Origin: Hyphomicrobiales bacterium | Lineage (GTDB): Bacteria; Pseudomonadota; Alphaproteobacteria; Rhizobiales; Beijerinckiaceae | NCBI GenBank assembly: GCA_028290405.1 | Contig: JAQGJX010000185.1 | Location: forward strand, 1-37,819 | Reading direction: 5' to 3' | DNA length: 37,819 nt | Shown here: positions 16,220 to 24,725 of the stretch, piece by piece | Position numbering within the stretch: position 1 is the stretch's first letter | How the letters are laid out: the number at the start of each line of letters is the position of its first letter | Notes under the pieces: model-generated | Told to the model about the DNA's origin: nothing | The model's input: only the letters and a program-made list of their open reading frames with translations | The model's database searches: none | Made by a program: the position numbers and the translations under genes

Positions 16220-17308
16220 CTACGCCTCCGCGCGGGCGGAGGAGGGCGCGCGCGCCGCCGCCGCTTCCAGATGCCGCAAAAGTTCGTCGGCGCGATGGCT
16301 TGAGGTGTGCTCGTCCAGCGCGCGCTCGCGCGCCGCCTGCGCGATGCGCGCGAGGTCCGCCTGCGCCAGCGCCCGCAGCGCCTCCTCGGTCGTTTCCGCG
16401 ACCATGATTTCGCGGCCGGGCGTGAAGAAGGAGTCGAGCCCCTCCCACGCGTCGCTCAGCACCGGCGCCCCGCAGGCGGCGGCTTCGAACAGCCGCCCGG
16501 AGGGACACCAGCCCATGGCCGCCATGTCCGGCCGCGTCACGTTCACCGTCGCGCCGGAGGAGGAGAAAAAGGCGCAATGCTCCGGCGGCGCGACATGCTG
16601 GGCGAACCAGATGTTCGGCGCCCACGGAAAGTCCGCCGGATAGCCTGCGCCGCCAATGAGGAAGCGTCCCTCCGGCCGACGCTTCGCCACGTCCAGGAAC
16701 AGGCGCTGCAGCATCGGCTGCCGGTCGGCCGCATAGGTGCCCAGATAGGACAGATCGGCCGCGAAACGCGCGTCCGGCGAGGCGGGGCGATGGGCGTCGG
16801 GGTCCACATGGCCGTACAGGGGCCGGGTGAGCCGGGCTCCCAGCCGCTCTTCGAGCGCCTCCAGCGCGCGCCCGCCGGTGTAGCTGAGCACGAGGTCGAA
16901 GGCGCCAAGCCCTTCGCGGGGCAGATACGGCGCCTCCTCGCCTGCGCTCAACCGCGCCAGCGTCACCGGCGTGTCGAGATCGTAGAAGACGCGCAGGGCC
17001 GGGCCGTCGCACACCAGCGCGCTGGCCGCGCGGCCGTCGGCGCAATAGGACGTGACGATGGCGGCGTCCGCCTCCCGCACGGCCGCATGCGCCTGCGCGC
17101 GCACGCTGTCCCAGTCGCGATAGAGCACGATGGACGCTCCGGGCAACTGCGTGAGGTCTCGATGCTCCGCGTACCAAGGGGCGTCGCGCTCGAAGAAATC
17201 AATCTGGCGCCCGCGCCGCGCGAGCGCCCGGATAAGTCCGCGCCACAAGGTCGCGTGCCCGTTGCCCCAGGAGGAGGTGACGGTGAGGCCGAAGATAACG
17301 AGCTTCAT
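16220..17308 (-). CDS. CgeB-like glycosyltransferase
   Basis: A 362-residue protein with the two-domain layout of GT-B glycosyltransferases in the CgeB/DUF3880-type group. The N-terminus KLVIFGLTVTSSWGNGHA opens a Rossmann fold; the C-terminal half contains DLSYLGTYAADRQP (near residue 186), NVTRPDMAAMGWCPSGRLFEAAACGAPVLS and the acidic WEGLDSFF segment typical of these enzymes. Members modify surface polysaccharides, spore coats or glycoproteins; donor and acceptor are unknown. It heads a two-gene operon with the nucleotidyltransferase. The start at 17308 is the first ATG of the fold. Confidence 0.82.
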   Translation of the reverse strand: MKLVIFGLTVTSSWGNGHATLWRGLIRALARRGRQIDFFERDAPWYAEHRDLTQLPGASIVLYRDWDSVRAQAHAAVREADAAIVTSYCADGRAASALVCDGPALRVFYDLDTPVTLARLSAGEEAPYLPREGLGAFDLVLSYTGGRALEALEERLGARLTRPLYGHVDPDAHRPASPDARFAADLSYLGTYAADRQPMLQRLFLDVAKRRPEGRFLIGGAGYPADFPWAPNIWFAQHVAPPEHCAFFSSSGATVNVTRPDMAAMGWCPSGRLFEAAACGAPVLSDAWEGLDSFFTPGREIMVAETTEEALRALAQADLARIAQAARERALDEHTSSHRADELLRHLEAAAARAPSSARAEA

Positions 17309-17356
17309 GCGATGAAACGGTTCATGGGCTGCTCCGCCCGCGTCTGGCGAGCGGCA

Positions 17357-17381
17357 AACCCGGAGCCGGGACGATTGTTCC
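17357..17381 (-). promoter_or_regulatory. Near-consensus EcfG-like element before the CgeB-like gene
   Basis: On the minus strand GGAAC (17381-17377) is followed after 16 bases by GGTT (17360-17357), one base off CGTT. It sits about 50 bases before the ATG at 17308, at the same distance as in the DUF1236 gene. Weak on its own. Confidence 0.28.
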
Positions 17382-17399
17382 CCGCCCGCAGGCCGGCGG

Positions 17400-18689
17400 C
17401 TAGCGCCGGGCCTCGCTCATGTTGCCCGACACGTGCGCCTGCCACGTGTCCGCTCCGGCGATGGTCGTGTCCACCAGCGAGCGCACGTCCGTGTAGTCCG
17501 CGACATGGACGCCGATGGGGTCCTCGCCCGCCTCGACGCGCCGCACGGACTCAAGCAGCCGATGGCGCAGGCGCACCACGGCCATGTCGGCCGGTATGAG
17601 CACTTCCTTCGAGCGGTCCACGATGGCGCCCATGGAGATCGCGATGATCGCGTCCTCCTGCTCGATGCCGCGAAAACCCGTCCAGTCCTCCGCCATGCGC
17701 GAGCGGTCCTGTCCAAGCCGGTCGTCCCATGTGGCGCGGAACTCGCAATCGGCTTCGCGCCAGAAGCGCTCGTCGTCCAGCCCCATGATGCGCTTGATGT
17801 CCTCGCGGTTCACGGGCTTGTCGCCATGGCACACGAGGTAGGTGCTGGTCTTGAAGTCGTCCTGCGGCGTCTCGAAGACGTAGAACTGGAAGGCCGGCGC
17901 GGGGATGATGCGCCCGGTGGGAAACATAACCGGCGTCACGCGGACGGACGCGGTGGGCGTCCCGTCCGCCAGCGGCGCGCCTTGCCGCTTGGCGACATAA
18001 TGGAAGCCGTAGGCGGTGTTCTCGACCTCAAGGTCCGGGGCGTTGTCGGGCACCGTGATGGCGCCGGGATTGTAGTCCTCGTCGGTCGCCGCCTCGAAAC
18101 CTTTCTTCATCCACGCGGGATTGGCACGGTTGGAATGCAGCACGCCCACATGGGACGAATCGCAGCCGCCTTCCCAGAGCTGAAGGTAATTGGCCGCCGT
18201 GTTGATGCGCAGGATCACCCGGTTTTCGTCCGGCCCGTCGAAGAAGCCGAACTTCGGGAACGCAGGCTCCTTGTCCCTGGGGCCGATATACGCCCACACC
18301 ATGCCGCCGGCCTCGCGGGCCGGGTAGGCGGGGGCCCTCATGCGGGCGCGGAAGCGCTCGTCGCAGAAGTTGGGCGTCTCCTGGATGGTCCCGTCGCGGC
18401 CGAATTTCCAGCCGTGATAGAGGCACCTTATGCCCCCGTCCTCCACGCGCCCGATGGCCAGCGAGGCCCTGCGGTGCATGCACAATTCGTCCAGCACGCC
18501 GACGGCGCCGCTGCTGTCGCGGAAGGCCACGAAGTTTTCGCCCAGCAGCCGCACGCGCAGCGGATCGCCGTCGGGCTTGGGCAATTGCGACGACGCGCAG
18601 ACCGGGTGCCAGTAGCGACGCATCATGCGGCCCATGGGCGCAGCGGGGCCGACGCGGGTGAGGGTGTCGTTCTCCTGCGGCGTCATCAT
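17400..18689 (-). CDS. Rieske-type aromatic ring-hydroxylating oxygenase, alpha subunit (phthalate-dioxygenase type)
   Basis: A 429-residue oxygenase. The Rieske [2Fe-2S] ligands are C70 and H72 (CMH) and C89 and H92 (CLYH). The mononuclear iron motif DSSHVGVLH gives D177, H180 and H185. Length and the region after the iron site fit the single-subunit (alpha-only) phthalate/vanillate-type oxygenases with a LigXa-like C-terminal domain, which hydroxylate or demethylate aromatic carboxylates. Such enzymes need a separate ferredoxin-reductase, which is not in the window. The tandem ATGs at 18689 and 18686 follow GGGAG; the in-frame ATG at 18722 lies beyond that site. It is second in a transcript after the binding-protein gene, separated by a strong hairpin. 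Confidence 0.9.
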   Translation of the reverse strand: MMTPQENDTLTRVGPAAPMGRMMRRYWHPVCASSQLPKPDGDPLRVRLLGENFVAFRDSSGAVGVLDELCMHRRASLAIGRVEDGGIRCLYHGWKFGRDGTIQETPNFCDERFRARMRAPAYPAREAGGMVWAYIGPRDKEPAFPKFGFFDGPDENRVILRINTAANYLQLWEGGCDSSHVGVLHSNRANPAWMKKGFEAATDEDYNPGAITVPDNAPDLEVENTAYGFHYVAKRQGAPLADGTPTASVRVTPVMFPTGRIIPAPAFQFYVFETPQDDFKTSTYLVCHGDKPVNREDIKRIMGLDDERFWREADCEFRATWDDRLGQDRSRMAEDWTGFRGIEQEDAIIAISMGAIVDRSKEVLIPADMAVVRLRHRLLESVRRVEAGEDPIGVHVADYTDVRSLVDTTIAGADTWQAHVSGNMSEARR

Positions 18690-18712
18690 GGTCGTCGTCT
18701 CCCAAATGCGAA

Positions 18713-18734
18713 TGGGGCGCATGGCTGCGCCCCA
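18713..18734 (-). other. Intercistronic hairpin between binding-protein and Rieske genes
   Basis: TGGGGCGCA (18713-18721) and TGCGCCCCA (18726-18734) form a perfect 9-bp GC-rich stem with a TGGC loop in the 67-base gap. It has no T tract on the coding strand. A plausible role is partial termination or 3'-end protection, giving more binding protein than oxygenase; it could also be a weak terminator. Confidence 0.5.
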
Positions 18735-18756
18735 GGGGTTTTATGCAGCGCCTGGC

Positions 18757-19965
18757 TTACTGCCAGCTCGGGGCAGGCCATTGCAGCTTGCCGGTGGACA
18801 GGTCCGGCGGCCACACCACCACGACCTTGTCGCCTTGGTGCTGGGTCACGAGCGTGCGGGTGTCGGGCTGGCCCTTCTCGTCGAAGTTGATGGGCCCGGT
18901 GGGGCCGCGGAATGAGCCTTTGGTCAGCGCCTCGCGCAGCTTCTCCTTGTCCACCGCGCCCGCCTTCTCGAGCGCCTGCACGGCGACGATGTAGGACGCG
19001 AGGCGCGGCATGACGGTGGCGCTCTCGAACATGTTCACGCCCGCCTTGTCGAGCACGCGCTGCATGAGATCGCCGAACTCGCTCTTCACGCCTGGGACCC
19101 AGCCGATCACGCCCGTGATGCCTTCCGTCCCGCCGTAGGTCTTGGTCTGGCGGGCGAGGGCGAGCGACACGATGGGGAAGTGAACCCCCATGGCTTTCAC
19201 GCGCATCTGGCGCAATTGCTGCAACAGCGGCGCGGCCACGTTGTCGAAGGAGTTGATGTAGATGATGTCGGGCCTCGCGGCCCGGATCTTCAGCACGATG
19301 GAGCTGAAATCCTTGAGGTCGTTCGGGAACGTCTCGTCGCCCACGACCTTGACGCCGATCTCCTCGTACTTCTTAGCCCAGACGTCGCGCACCGACTTGT
19401 ACACAGGATTGTCCTGCGTCACCCAGAACATCGTCTTGGGCTTGGGATCGACGTTCTTGAGCATGTCGAAATAATTGGCGTCCCAGTTGAACGTCATCGG
19501 ATACGGCACGGACCAGAAGTACTTCAGCCCGCGCTCGAACGCCGAAGGCGTCGCGACGTTGCCGCCGATGATCGGGATCTTGTGCTTTTCAGCCACGGTC
19601 GAGACGGGCGTGACCACGAACGTCCAGTCGGTGCCGGCGAACATGTCGACGTTGTCGACCGTCGCCATCTTCTCGTGCAGGCTCACGGCCGTGGCGGGGT
19701 TGCTCTGGTCGTCGTAGACCGCGAACTTGATCGGCACGCGCTTGTTGCACGAGGCCATCATGACGCCGCCGGACTTGTTGATCTCCTCCGCGAAGGCGTC
19801 GGTCATCTTGTCCCAGTTCCCCGTCAGGCTCGCCAGCGGGCCTGTCATGGAAATGGTGGTGCCGATGAGAATCGGTTCGTCGCAGGAATTCTGTTTGGCC
19901 TGCGCGCTCATCATGCCGACGCAAAGCAATGCGGCCGCCAAAGGCGCGGTGCGCTTCATGGACAT
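18757..19965 (-). CDS. Liv-type (branched-chain amino acid family) ABC transporter substrate-binding protein
   Basis: A 402-residue periplasmic binding protein (Peripla_BP_6/LivJ fold). A signal peptide covers residues 1-24 (KRTAPLAAALL, cleavage near AQA-KQ). ILIGTTISMTGPLASLTGN begins the mature fold and VTPVSTVAEKHKIPIIGG marks the ligand-binding lobe. GGAGG 8 bases before ATG 19965 fixes the start; the in-frame ATG at 20061 is unsupported. It faces the livH gene across a 221-base divergent region, so it very likely serves that transporter. Proteins of this family next to oxygenase genes often bind aromatic acids rather than amino acids; that is inference here. The Rieske gene follows on the same strand. 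Confidence 0.9.
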   Translation of the reverse strand: MSMKRTAPLAAALLCVGMMSAQAKQNSCDEPILIGTTISMTGPLASLTGNWDKMTDAFAEEINKSGGVMMASCNKRVPIKFAVYDDQSNPATAVSLHEKMATVDNVDMFAGTDWTFVVTPVSTVAEKHKIPIIGGNVATPSAFERGLKYFWSVPYPMTFNWDANYFDMLKNVDPKPKTMFWVTQDNPVYKSVRDVWAKKYEEIGVKVVGDETFPNDLKDFSSIVLKIRAARPDIIYINSFDNVAAPLLQQLRQMRVKAMGVHFPIVSLALARQTKTYGGTEGITGVIGWVPGVKSEFGDLMQRVLDKAGVNMFESATVMPRLASYIVAVQALEKAGAVDKEKLREALTKGSFRGPTGPINFDEKGQPDTRTLVTQHQGDKVVVVWPPDLSTGKLQWPAPSWQ

Positions 19966-20099
19966 TGTACGTCCCTCCCAGGTGCAGTGCCGCTTTCGCC
20001 CCGCTGCTGCGGGACGGCGCACGTTGTCGCAGAGTTTTTCCGCATCCATCGTTCCTGTCAAGCAAGCCCGTGAATGCGGTCTTTACGCCAGCGTGACGA

Positions 20100-20126
20100 T
20101 TGACAACCCGCCCCCGCCCGTATTGC
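20100..20126 (+). promoter_or_regulatory. Candidate sigma-70-like promoter of the livH operon
   Basis: A perfect -35 box TTGACA (20100-20105) is followed by TATTGC (20121-20126) after 15 bases, or TTGCAT (20123-20128) after 17. The -10 match is imperfect. It sits about 60 bases before livH. An 8-base inverted pair, TTGTCGCA (20024) and TGCGACAA (20129), brackets the divergent region and could be regulatory. Confidence 0.45.
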
Positions 20127-20186
20127 ATTGCGACAATCAAATCGCCCGCCAAACGCGGCCGGAACATGAAGGGGAGGGGCCGCTCG

Positions 20187-21065
20187 ATGCCTCTTGAGAT
20201 TTTTGTGCAGGTGCTGCTCAGCGGCGTCCTGCTCGGAGGCATTTACGCGCTCGTGGCCTTCGGCCTGTCGCTGGTCTACGGCGTCGCGCACATTCTCAAC
20301 ATCGCCCACGGCACGCTGCTGGCCGTGTCGGGCGTCGTCGCAAGCCTGATCTACCTGGCGACCGGCTGGCATCCGCTGCTCATCATTCCGCTGATGGTCG
20401 CGCCGGTGTTCCTGTTCGGCTACGTCTTCCATGCGTTGCTGTTGCGCCCGCTCGCGCATCGCGGGAAGCACGACGAGACCATCGGCACGGTGCTCATCAC
20501 CACCGGGGCGCTCATCATGCTGAGCGACCTCACGGGCTTCGCGGCCGGCACCACGCAGCGCAACATTCCCGTCGGCTCCGGCGTCTTCGAGTTTGGCGAA
20601 GTCATCGTGCCCACCGCGCAGGTGTGGATTCTCGCGGGCATTCTCGCGCTCACCATCGTGCTTCAGCTCTATCTCAAGCACGCATGGTTCGGCCGCGCCG
20701 TGCGGGCGGTGACGCAGGACTCGCTGGGAGCGACCATCTGCGGCGTCAACGGTCCCCGGGCGCGCGCGCTCACGTTCGCGGCGGGTTCGGGCCTGGTTGC
20801 GGTGGCTGGCGTGCTGTACGCGATCGTCTATCCGGTGGACCCCTACATGGGTTTCAGCCTCACGGTGCGGGCGTTCACGATCATCGTCGTGGGCGGCATC
20901 GGCAATCTTCCGGGCGCGATGATCGCGGGCGTGATGCTGGGCGTGGCGGAATCGTTCACGGCCTTCCTGTGGGCGCCGAAATGGGCGCCCGCGCTCAGCG
21001 TCATTCTGCTGCTGGTCATTCTGGTTCTCTTCCCGCGCGGCTTCTCCTCATGGAAGCGCGCGTGA
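20187..21065 (+). CDS. livH: LivH-type ABC transporter permease
   Basis: A 292-residue inner-membrane permease of the LivH family with about eight hydrophobic helices. Hallmarks are GGIYALVAFGLSLVYGVAHILNIAHG near the N-terminus and the cytoplasmic coupling region RAVTQDSLGATICGVN, then IIVVGGIGNLPGAMIAG. GGGGAGGGG lies 8 bases before ATG 20187; an upstream ATG at 20166 would only add a basic tail. The stop overlaps the start of the fused livM-livG gene (ATGA at 21065-21068). It heads the ten-gene rightward operon and works with the divergent binding protein. Confidence 0.92.
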   Translation: MPLEIFVQVLLSGVLLGGIYALVAFGLSLVYGVAHILNIAHGTLLAVSGVVASLIYLATGWHPLLIIPLMVAPVFLFGYVFHALLLRPLAHRGKHDETIGTVLITTGALIMLSDLTGFAAGTTQRNIPVGSGVFEFGEVIVPTAQVWILAGILALTIVLQLYLKHAWFGRAVRAVTQDSLGATICGVNGPRARALTFAAGSGLVAVAGVLYAIVYPVDPYMGFSLTVRAFTIIVVGGIGNLPGAMIAGVMLGVAESFTAFLWAPKWAPALSVILLLVILVLFPRGFSSWKRA

Positions 21066-22831
21066 TGACGAAGCCCTCCTCCATCGCCTACGCGCTCGTC
21101 GCGCTTCTCGCCGTGGCGCTGATCCCGCTGTTGGGCGGGCCTTACCTCACGTCCTTCGTGTTCGCGCTGCTCATCTCCTTCGTGCTGGCGCAAAGCTGGG
21201 ACTGGGTGAACGGCCAGATGGGATATCTCAACCTCGGCCATTACGCGTTCTACGGCATCGGCGCCTACGCGTTTGCGATCCTGCTGACGCGGGACGCGGG
21301 CCTTGCGGTCTCGTTCGCCGGCGCCGTGGCGTTCGCCACGCTTGCGGCGCTGCTGGTGTCATTCCCTCTCTTCCGGCTGAAGGGCGACTACTTCGCCTTC
21401 GCCACGCTCGCCATCGTGCCGCTGTGCGAACTGCTGGCGAACAATCTCGATTGGCTCACCAAGGGCAGCGACGGCATCACGCTGCCGCCCCATTACGTGC
21501 TGGTGCCCGCCTTCTATGCGGCGCTGGGGCTTGCGGCGCTGACCCTGCTGGTCACGCTGGGGCTCATGCGCTCGCGCTTCGGCTACGCCCTGCGGGCCAT
21601 CCGCAACGACGAGCAGGTGGCGGAAGTGGCTGGCGTGCGCCTGTTTCCCGTGAAGGCCGCGATGCTGGCCGTGAGCGCCGCGTTCGCCGGGCTCGCGGGC
21701 GCCATTCAGGCGTGGCAGTTCAGCTTCATCGACCCGTTCACGATGTTCAACCTCGGCGTCGCGCTGGTGCCTATCGCGGGCGCGCTGCTGGGCGGCTCCG
21801 GCTTGCTCATGGGACCGCTGCTGGGCGTCATCCTCTTTGCGTCCCTGCAGCAATTGCTGCTCGTCAACATCACGCATCTGCAGGGCGCGCTGCTGGGCTT
21901 GGTCATCGTCCTCATCGGCCGTTTTCTGCCCGGCGGCCTGCTGCGCTGGAAGAAGATCGCCGCCCATCCGGCGTTCGCGTGGCTGGCGCGCGAAAGCCAT
22001 TTCGAGCGCGAAATGACGGCCGGCGGCCCGGCGGCTGGCGCATTGCCCATCTCGGAAGCCGTGATCGATCCGGAGCGGATCGTGCTGCAATGCGAGGCCG
22101 CCACCATGGCGTTCGGCGGCAATGTCGCGGTCAACCGGGTCAATCTCACTGTGCGGCAGGGCGAAATCGTGGGGCTTGTCGGGCCGAACGGCTCCGGCAA
22201 GACGACGTTGTTCAATCTCATCTCGGGCATCTACACGCCCAAGTCCGGCCGCATCCGCATCGACGGCCGCGACATCGCGGGCTTGCGCGCCGACGAGATC
22301 GCCCATCTGGGCGTGGGCCGCAGCTACCAGATCCCGCGTCCCTTCGGGGAACTCACCGTGCGCGAGAACATCGCCATCGGCCGCACGTATGGCCGCCACA
22401 AGACGGCGCTTCCGGACGCCATGGAGGCCGCGGATTCCATCGCGGCGTTCGTCGGGCTCGGCGACAAGCTTGAAACCCGCGCCGACCACCTGAGCCTGCA
22501 ACAGAAGAAGGCGCTGGAACTGGCCAGGGCGCTCGCCAGCGAGCCCAAGCTGCTGTTGGTGGACGAAGTCGCGTCTGGTCTTTCGACCGTGGAGATCAAC
22601 CTGTTCGTGCAGCACATCCGCGCCATCCGCGACCGGTACGGGATCACGGTGATCTGGGTGGAGCACATCTTCTCCGCGCTCTCGCAGGTGGTGGACCGGC
22701 TTGTGGTGCTGGAAAGCGGCTCGGTGATCGCCGACGCGCCTCTTGCCGAGGCGGTGCGGGACGAGAACGTTCTGCGCACCTATCTTGGCAGCGCGCACGG
22801 CGATGGCCGCACGGCGGAGGCGCGCCCATGA
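21065..22831 (+). CDS. Fused LivM permease - LivG ATPase
   Basis: A single 588-residue polypeptide. Residues 1-295 are a LivM-type permease (GQMGYLNLGHYAFYGIGAY near 50-68, coupling region RAIRNDEQVAEVAGV at 177-191), 296-338 a linker, and 339-588 a LivG-type ABC ATPase. The Walker A loop GPNGSGKTT is at 373-381, Walker B LLLVDE at 496-501, and the switch histidine in WVEHIF at 534. The ABC signature is unusual: LSLQQKK at 476-482 instead of LSGGQ. Such LivM-LivG fusions are known in proteobacteria. The start at 21065 overlaps the livH stop; an in-frame ATG at 21050 is possible. It overlaps livF by 4 bases. Confidence 0.9.
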   Translation: MTKPSSIAYALVALLAVALIPLLGGPYLTSFVFALLISFVLAQSWDWVNGQMGYLNLGHYAFYGIGAYAFAILLTRDAGLAVSFAGAVAFATLAALLVSFPLFRLKGDYFAFATLAIVPLCELLANNLDWLTKGSDGITLPPHYVLVPAFYAALGLAALTLLVTLGLMRSRFGYALRAIRNDEQVAEVAGVRLFPVKAAMLAVSAAFAGLAGAIQAWQFSFIDPFTMFNLGVALVPIAGALLGGSGLLMGPLLGVILFASLQQLLLVNITHLQGALLGLVIVLIGRFLPGGLLRWKKIAAHPAFAWLARESHFEREMTAGGPAAGALPISEAVIDPERIVLQCEAATMAFGGNVAVNRVNLTVRQGEIVGLVGPNGSGKTTLFNLISGIYTPKSGRIRIDGRDIAGLRADEIAHLGVGRSYQIPRPFGELTVRENIAIGRTYGRHKTALPDAMEAADSIAAFVGLGDKLETRADHLSLQQKKALELARALASEPKLLLVDEVASGLSTVEINLFVQHIRAIRDRYGITVIWVEHIFSALSQVVDRLVVLESGSVIADAPLAEAVRDENVLRTYLGSAHGDGRTAEARP

Positions 22832-23541
22832 GCCTTCTCAAGGTCGAAGCGCTGCAGGTCGCCCATGGCCCCCTTCAGGCGCTGTGGAACGTCGACATCG
22901 ACATCCGCGCCGGCGAGAAGGTCGGACTGCTGGGCGCGAACGGGGCCGGCAAGTCCACAACGCTCGGCGCCGTCGTGGGCTATTATCCCGCGCTGGCGGG
23001 CGCCGTTCACATCGCAGGGGAGGACGTCACCCGCATGGCGACGCCGGACCGCCTCGCGCGCGGCGTGGCGCTGGTGCCCGAGGGGCGGCGCCTGTTCACC
23101 GAGATGACGGTGCGCGAAAACCTCGAGATGGGCGCTTATCTGCGCGAGCCGCGCCGCAAGCTGGCCGAGACCCTGGAGCAGGTGTTCACCCTGTTCCCCA
23201 TCCTCAAGGAGAAGGCCGGGCAGGCCGCCGGGGCGCTCAGCGGCGGCCAGCAGCAGATGGTGGCCATCGGGCGGGCGATCATGTCGCGCCCAAGATTGTT
23301 GCTGCTCGACGAGCCGTTCATCGGCGTCGCGCCGATCATCGTCGGCGACGTGATGCGCGCGCTGGGCGAGATCGCCGCGCAGGGCGTGACCATCGTGCTC
23401 GTGGAGCAGAACACCCACCGGGCGCTTGATTTCGTCGAGCGCGCCTATGTCATCGAAAACGGCCGCACGGTGCTGGAGGGGTCGCGCGACGACCTCATCG
23501 GCAATGCGGCCTTCGGTTCCAAGTTTCTGGGCCTGGATTGA
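22828..23541 (+). CDS. livF: LivF-type ABC transporter ATP-binding protein
   Basis: A 237-residue cytoplasmic ATPase. The Walker A loop is GANGAGKST near residue 36, the ABC signature ALSGGQQQM near 138, Walker B LLLLDEPFIGVAP near 155 and the switch histidine follows in the C-terminal half. Unlike the fused LivG half, its signature is canonical. It completes the Liv-type transporter (LivH, LivM-LivG, LivF and the divergent binding protein). The start overlaps the previous stop (ATGA), implying coupled translation. The gap to the next gene is 35 bases. Confidence 0.93.
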   Translation: MSLLKVEALQVAHGPLQALWNVDIDIRAGEKVGLLGANGAGKSTTLGAVVGYYPALAGAVHIAGEDVTRMATPDRLARGVALVPEGRRLFTEMTVRENLEMGAYLREPRRKLAETLEQVFTLFPILKEKAGQAAGALSGGQQQMVAIGRAIMSRPRLLLLDEPFIGVAPIIVGDVMRALGEIAAQGVTIVLVEQNTHRALDFVERAYVIENGRTVLEGSRDDLIGNAAFGSKFLGLD

Positions 23542-23576
23542 TCCGGCCCCAAAGCAGCTAACGAAAGAGACGTCAC

Positions 23577-24725
23577 ATGAAACTCGGCTTGTTCATGATG
23601 CCGCTGCATCCGCCCGGACCGGCGATGCACACGCTGATCGATCAGGACACGCGCAAGTCGCTGCTCGCAGAAGAGCTCGGCTTTGACGAATTGTGGATCG
23701 GCGAGCACTTCTCGGCGACCAGCGAGCCTTACCCGGCGCCGCTCATGTTCATGGCGAACCTGCTTTCGCAGACGCGCAACATCACCTTCGCCACAGGCGT
23801 GATCAACCTGCCGAACCGCCATCCGGCCATCATCGCTGGCGAGATCGCCCAGTTCGATCATATGAGCAAGGGCCGTTTCATCTTCGGCGCAGGCACCGGC
23901 AGCCTTGGCTCCGATTACGAGTTGTTCGGCATCGGCGACGCCGCGACGCGCAACCGCATGCTGGTTGAATCCCTGGACATGATCACGAAGATCTGGAGCC
24001 AGGACCCGCCCTATGATCTCGCAGGCGAGTTCTGGACCACCCGCATTCAGCGCGCCATCAGCGAAGAGCTGGGCCTGGGCTATCTGCCAAAGCCCTACCA
24101 GCAGCCGCATCCGCCCATCTGCATTCCCGCCGCGAGCCCCAATTCCGAGACCGTGCGCCTTGCAGGCTCGCGCGGCTGGGGCGCGGTCAGCAGCGGGCTG
24201 CTCACCGCCGCCGGGGTCGCGACCCATTGGCGCGCTTATCAGGAGGGCGCGCAGGAGGCGGGACGCACCGCCAATCCTGCGAACTGGCGCCTTTCGCGCA
24301 ATGTGTTCGTCGCAGGCACCGACGAGGAGGCGCGCCGGCGCATCATGCATCCGGAAAGCGCCTATCAGCATTATCTGGGCTACATGCGCACGGTGCTGCG
24401 CAACATCGGGCGCCTGCACGTCCTGAAGTCAGACCCGCAAATGCCAGACGACGCGCTGACCGTGGAGCGCATCGTCAACGAGCGCGTGATCTATGGCTCG
24501 CCCCAGACGGTCGCCGCCAAGCTGCGCGCGCTGCGCGACGCCACGGGGCCGTTCGGCACGCTGCTGGTGACCGGCGTCGACTGGAGCGGCCCCAACGAGG
24601 AGTGGGAAACCGAATCCCTGCGGCGCCTGGCGCTTGAGGTCATGCCGCTGGTGCGCGCGGGCGAGGGGGATCATAATCATCGCGATGCATCCCTGCGGCA
24701 GGCGTCCGGGGGAATGCGCGCATGA
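23577..24725 (+). CDS. LLM-class flavin-dependent oxidoreductase (LimB/LuxA-like)
   Basis: A 382-residue TIM-barrel flavoprotein of the bacterial luciferase-like monooxygenase class. It begins MKLGLFMMPLHPP, has the typical FDELWIGEHF strand and the flavin-site block GRFIFGAGTGSLGSDYELFG, and resembles proteins labelled limonene 1,2-monooxygenase. Such enzymes use reduced FMN supplied by a separate reductase to insert one oxygen atom. The next gene, another LLM enzyme, overlaps by 4 bases, so the two are probably made together and may act in sequence. The substrate cannot be read from sequence; annotation as limonene monooxygenase would be unsafe. No flavin reductase lies in the window. Confidence 0.88.
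   Translation: MKLGLFMMPLHPPGPAMHTLIDQDTRKSLLAEELGFDELWIGEHFSATSEPYPAPLMFMANLLSQTRNITFATGVINLPNRHPAIIAGEIAQFDHMSKGRFIFGAGTGSLGSDYELFGIGDAATRNRMLVESLDMITKIWSQDPPYDLAGEFWTTRIQRAISEELGLGYLPKPYQQPHPPICIPAASPNSETVRLAGSRGWGAVSSGLLTAAGVATHWRAYQEGAQEAGRTANPANWRLSRNVFVAGTDEEARRRIMHPESAYQHYLGYMRTVLRNIGRLHVLKSDPQMPDDALTVERIVNERVIYGSPQTVAAKLRALRDATGPFGTLLVTGVDWSGPNEEWETESLRRLALEVMPLVRAGEGDHNHRDASLRQASGGMRA

Noticed and set aside
20624-21064. N-terminal extension of the fused LivM-LivG frame
   Set aside because: It lies wholly inside livH in another frame; the permease fold begins at 21065.
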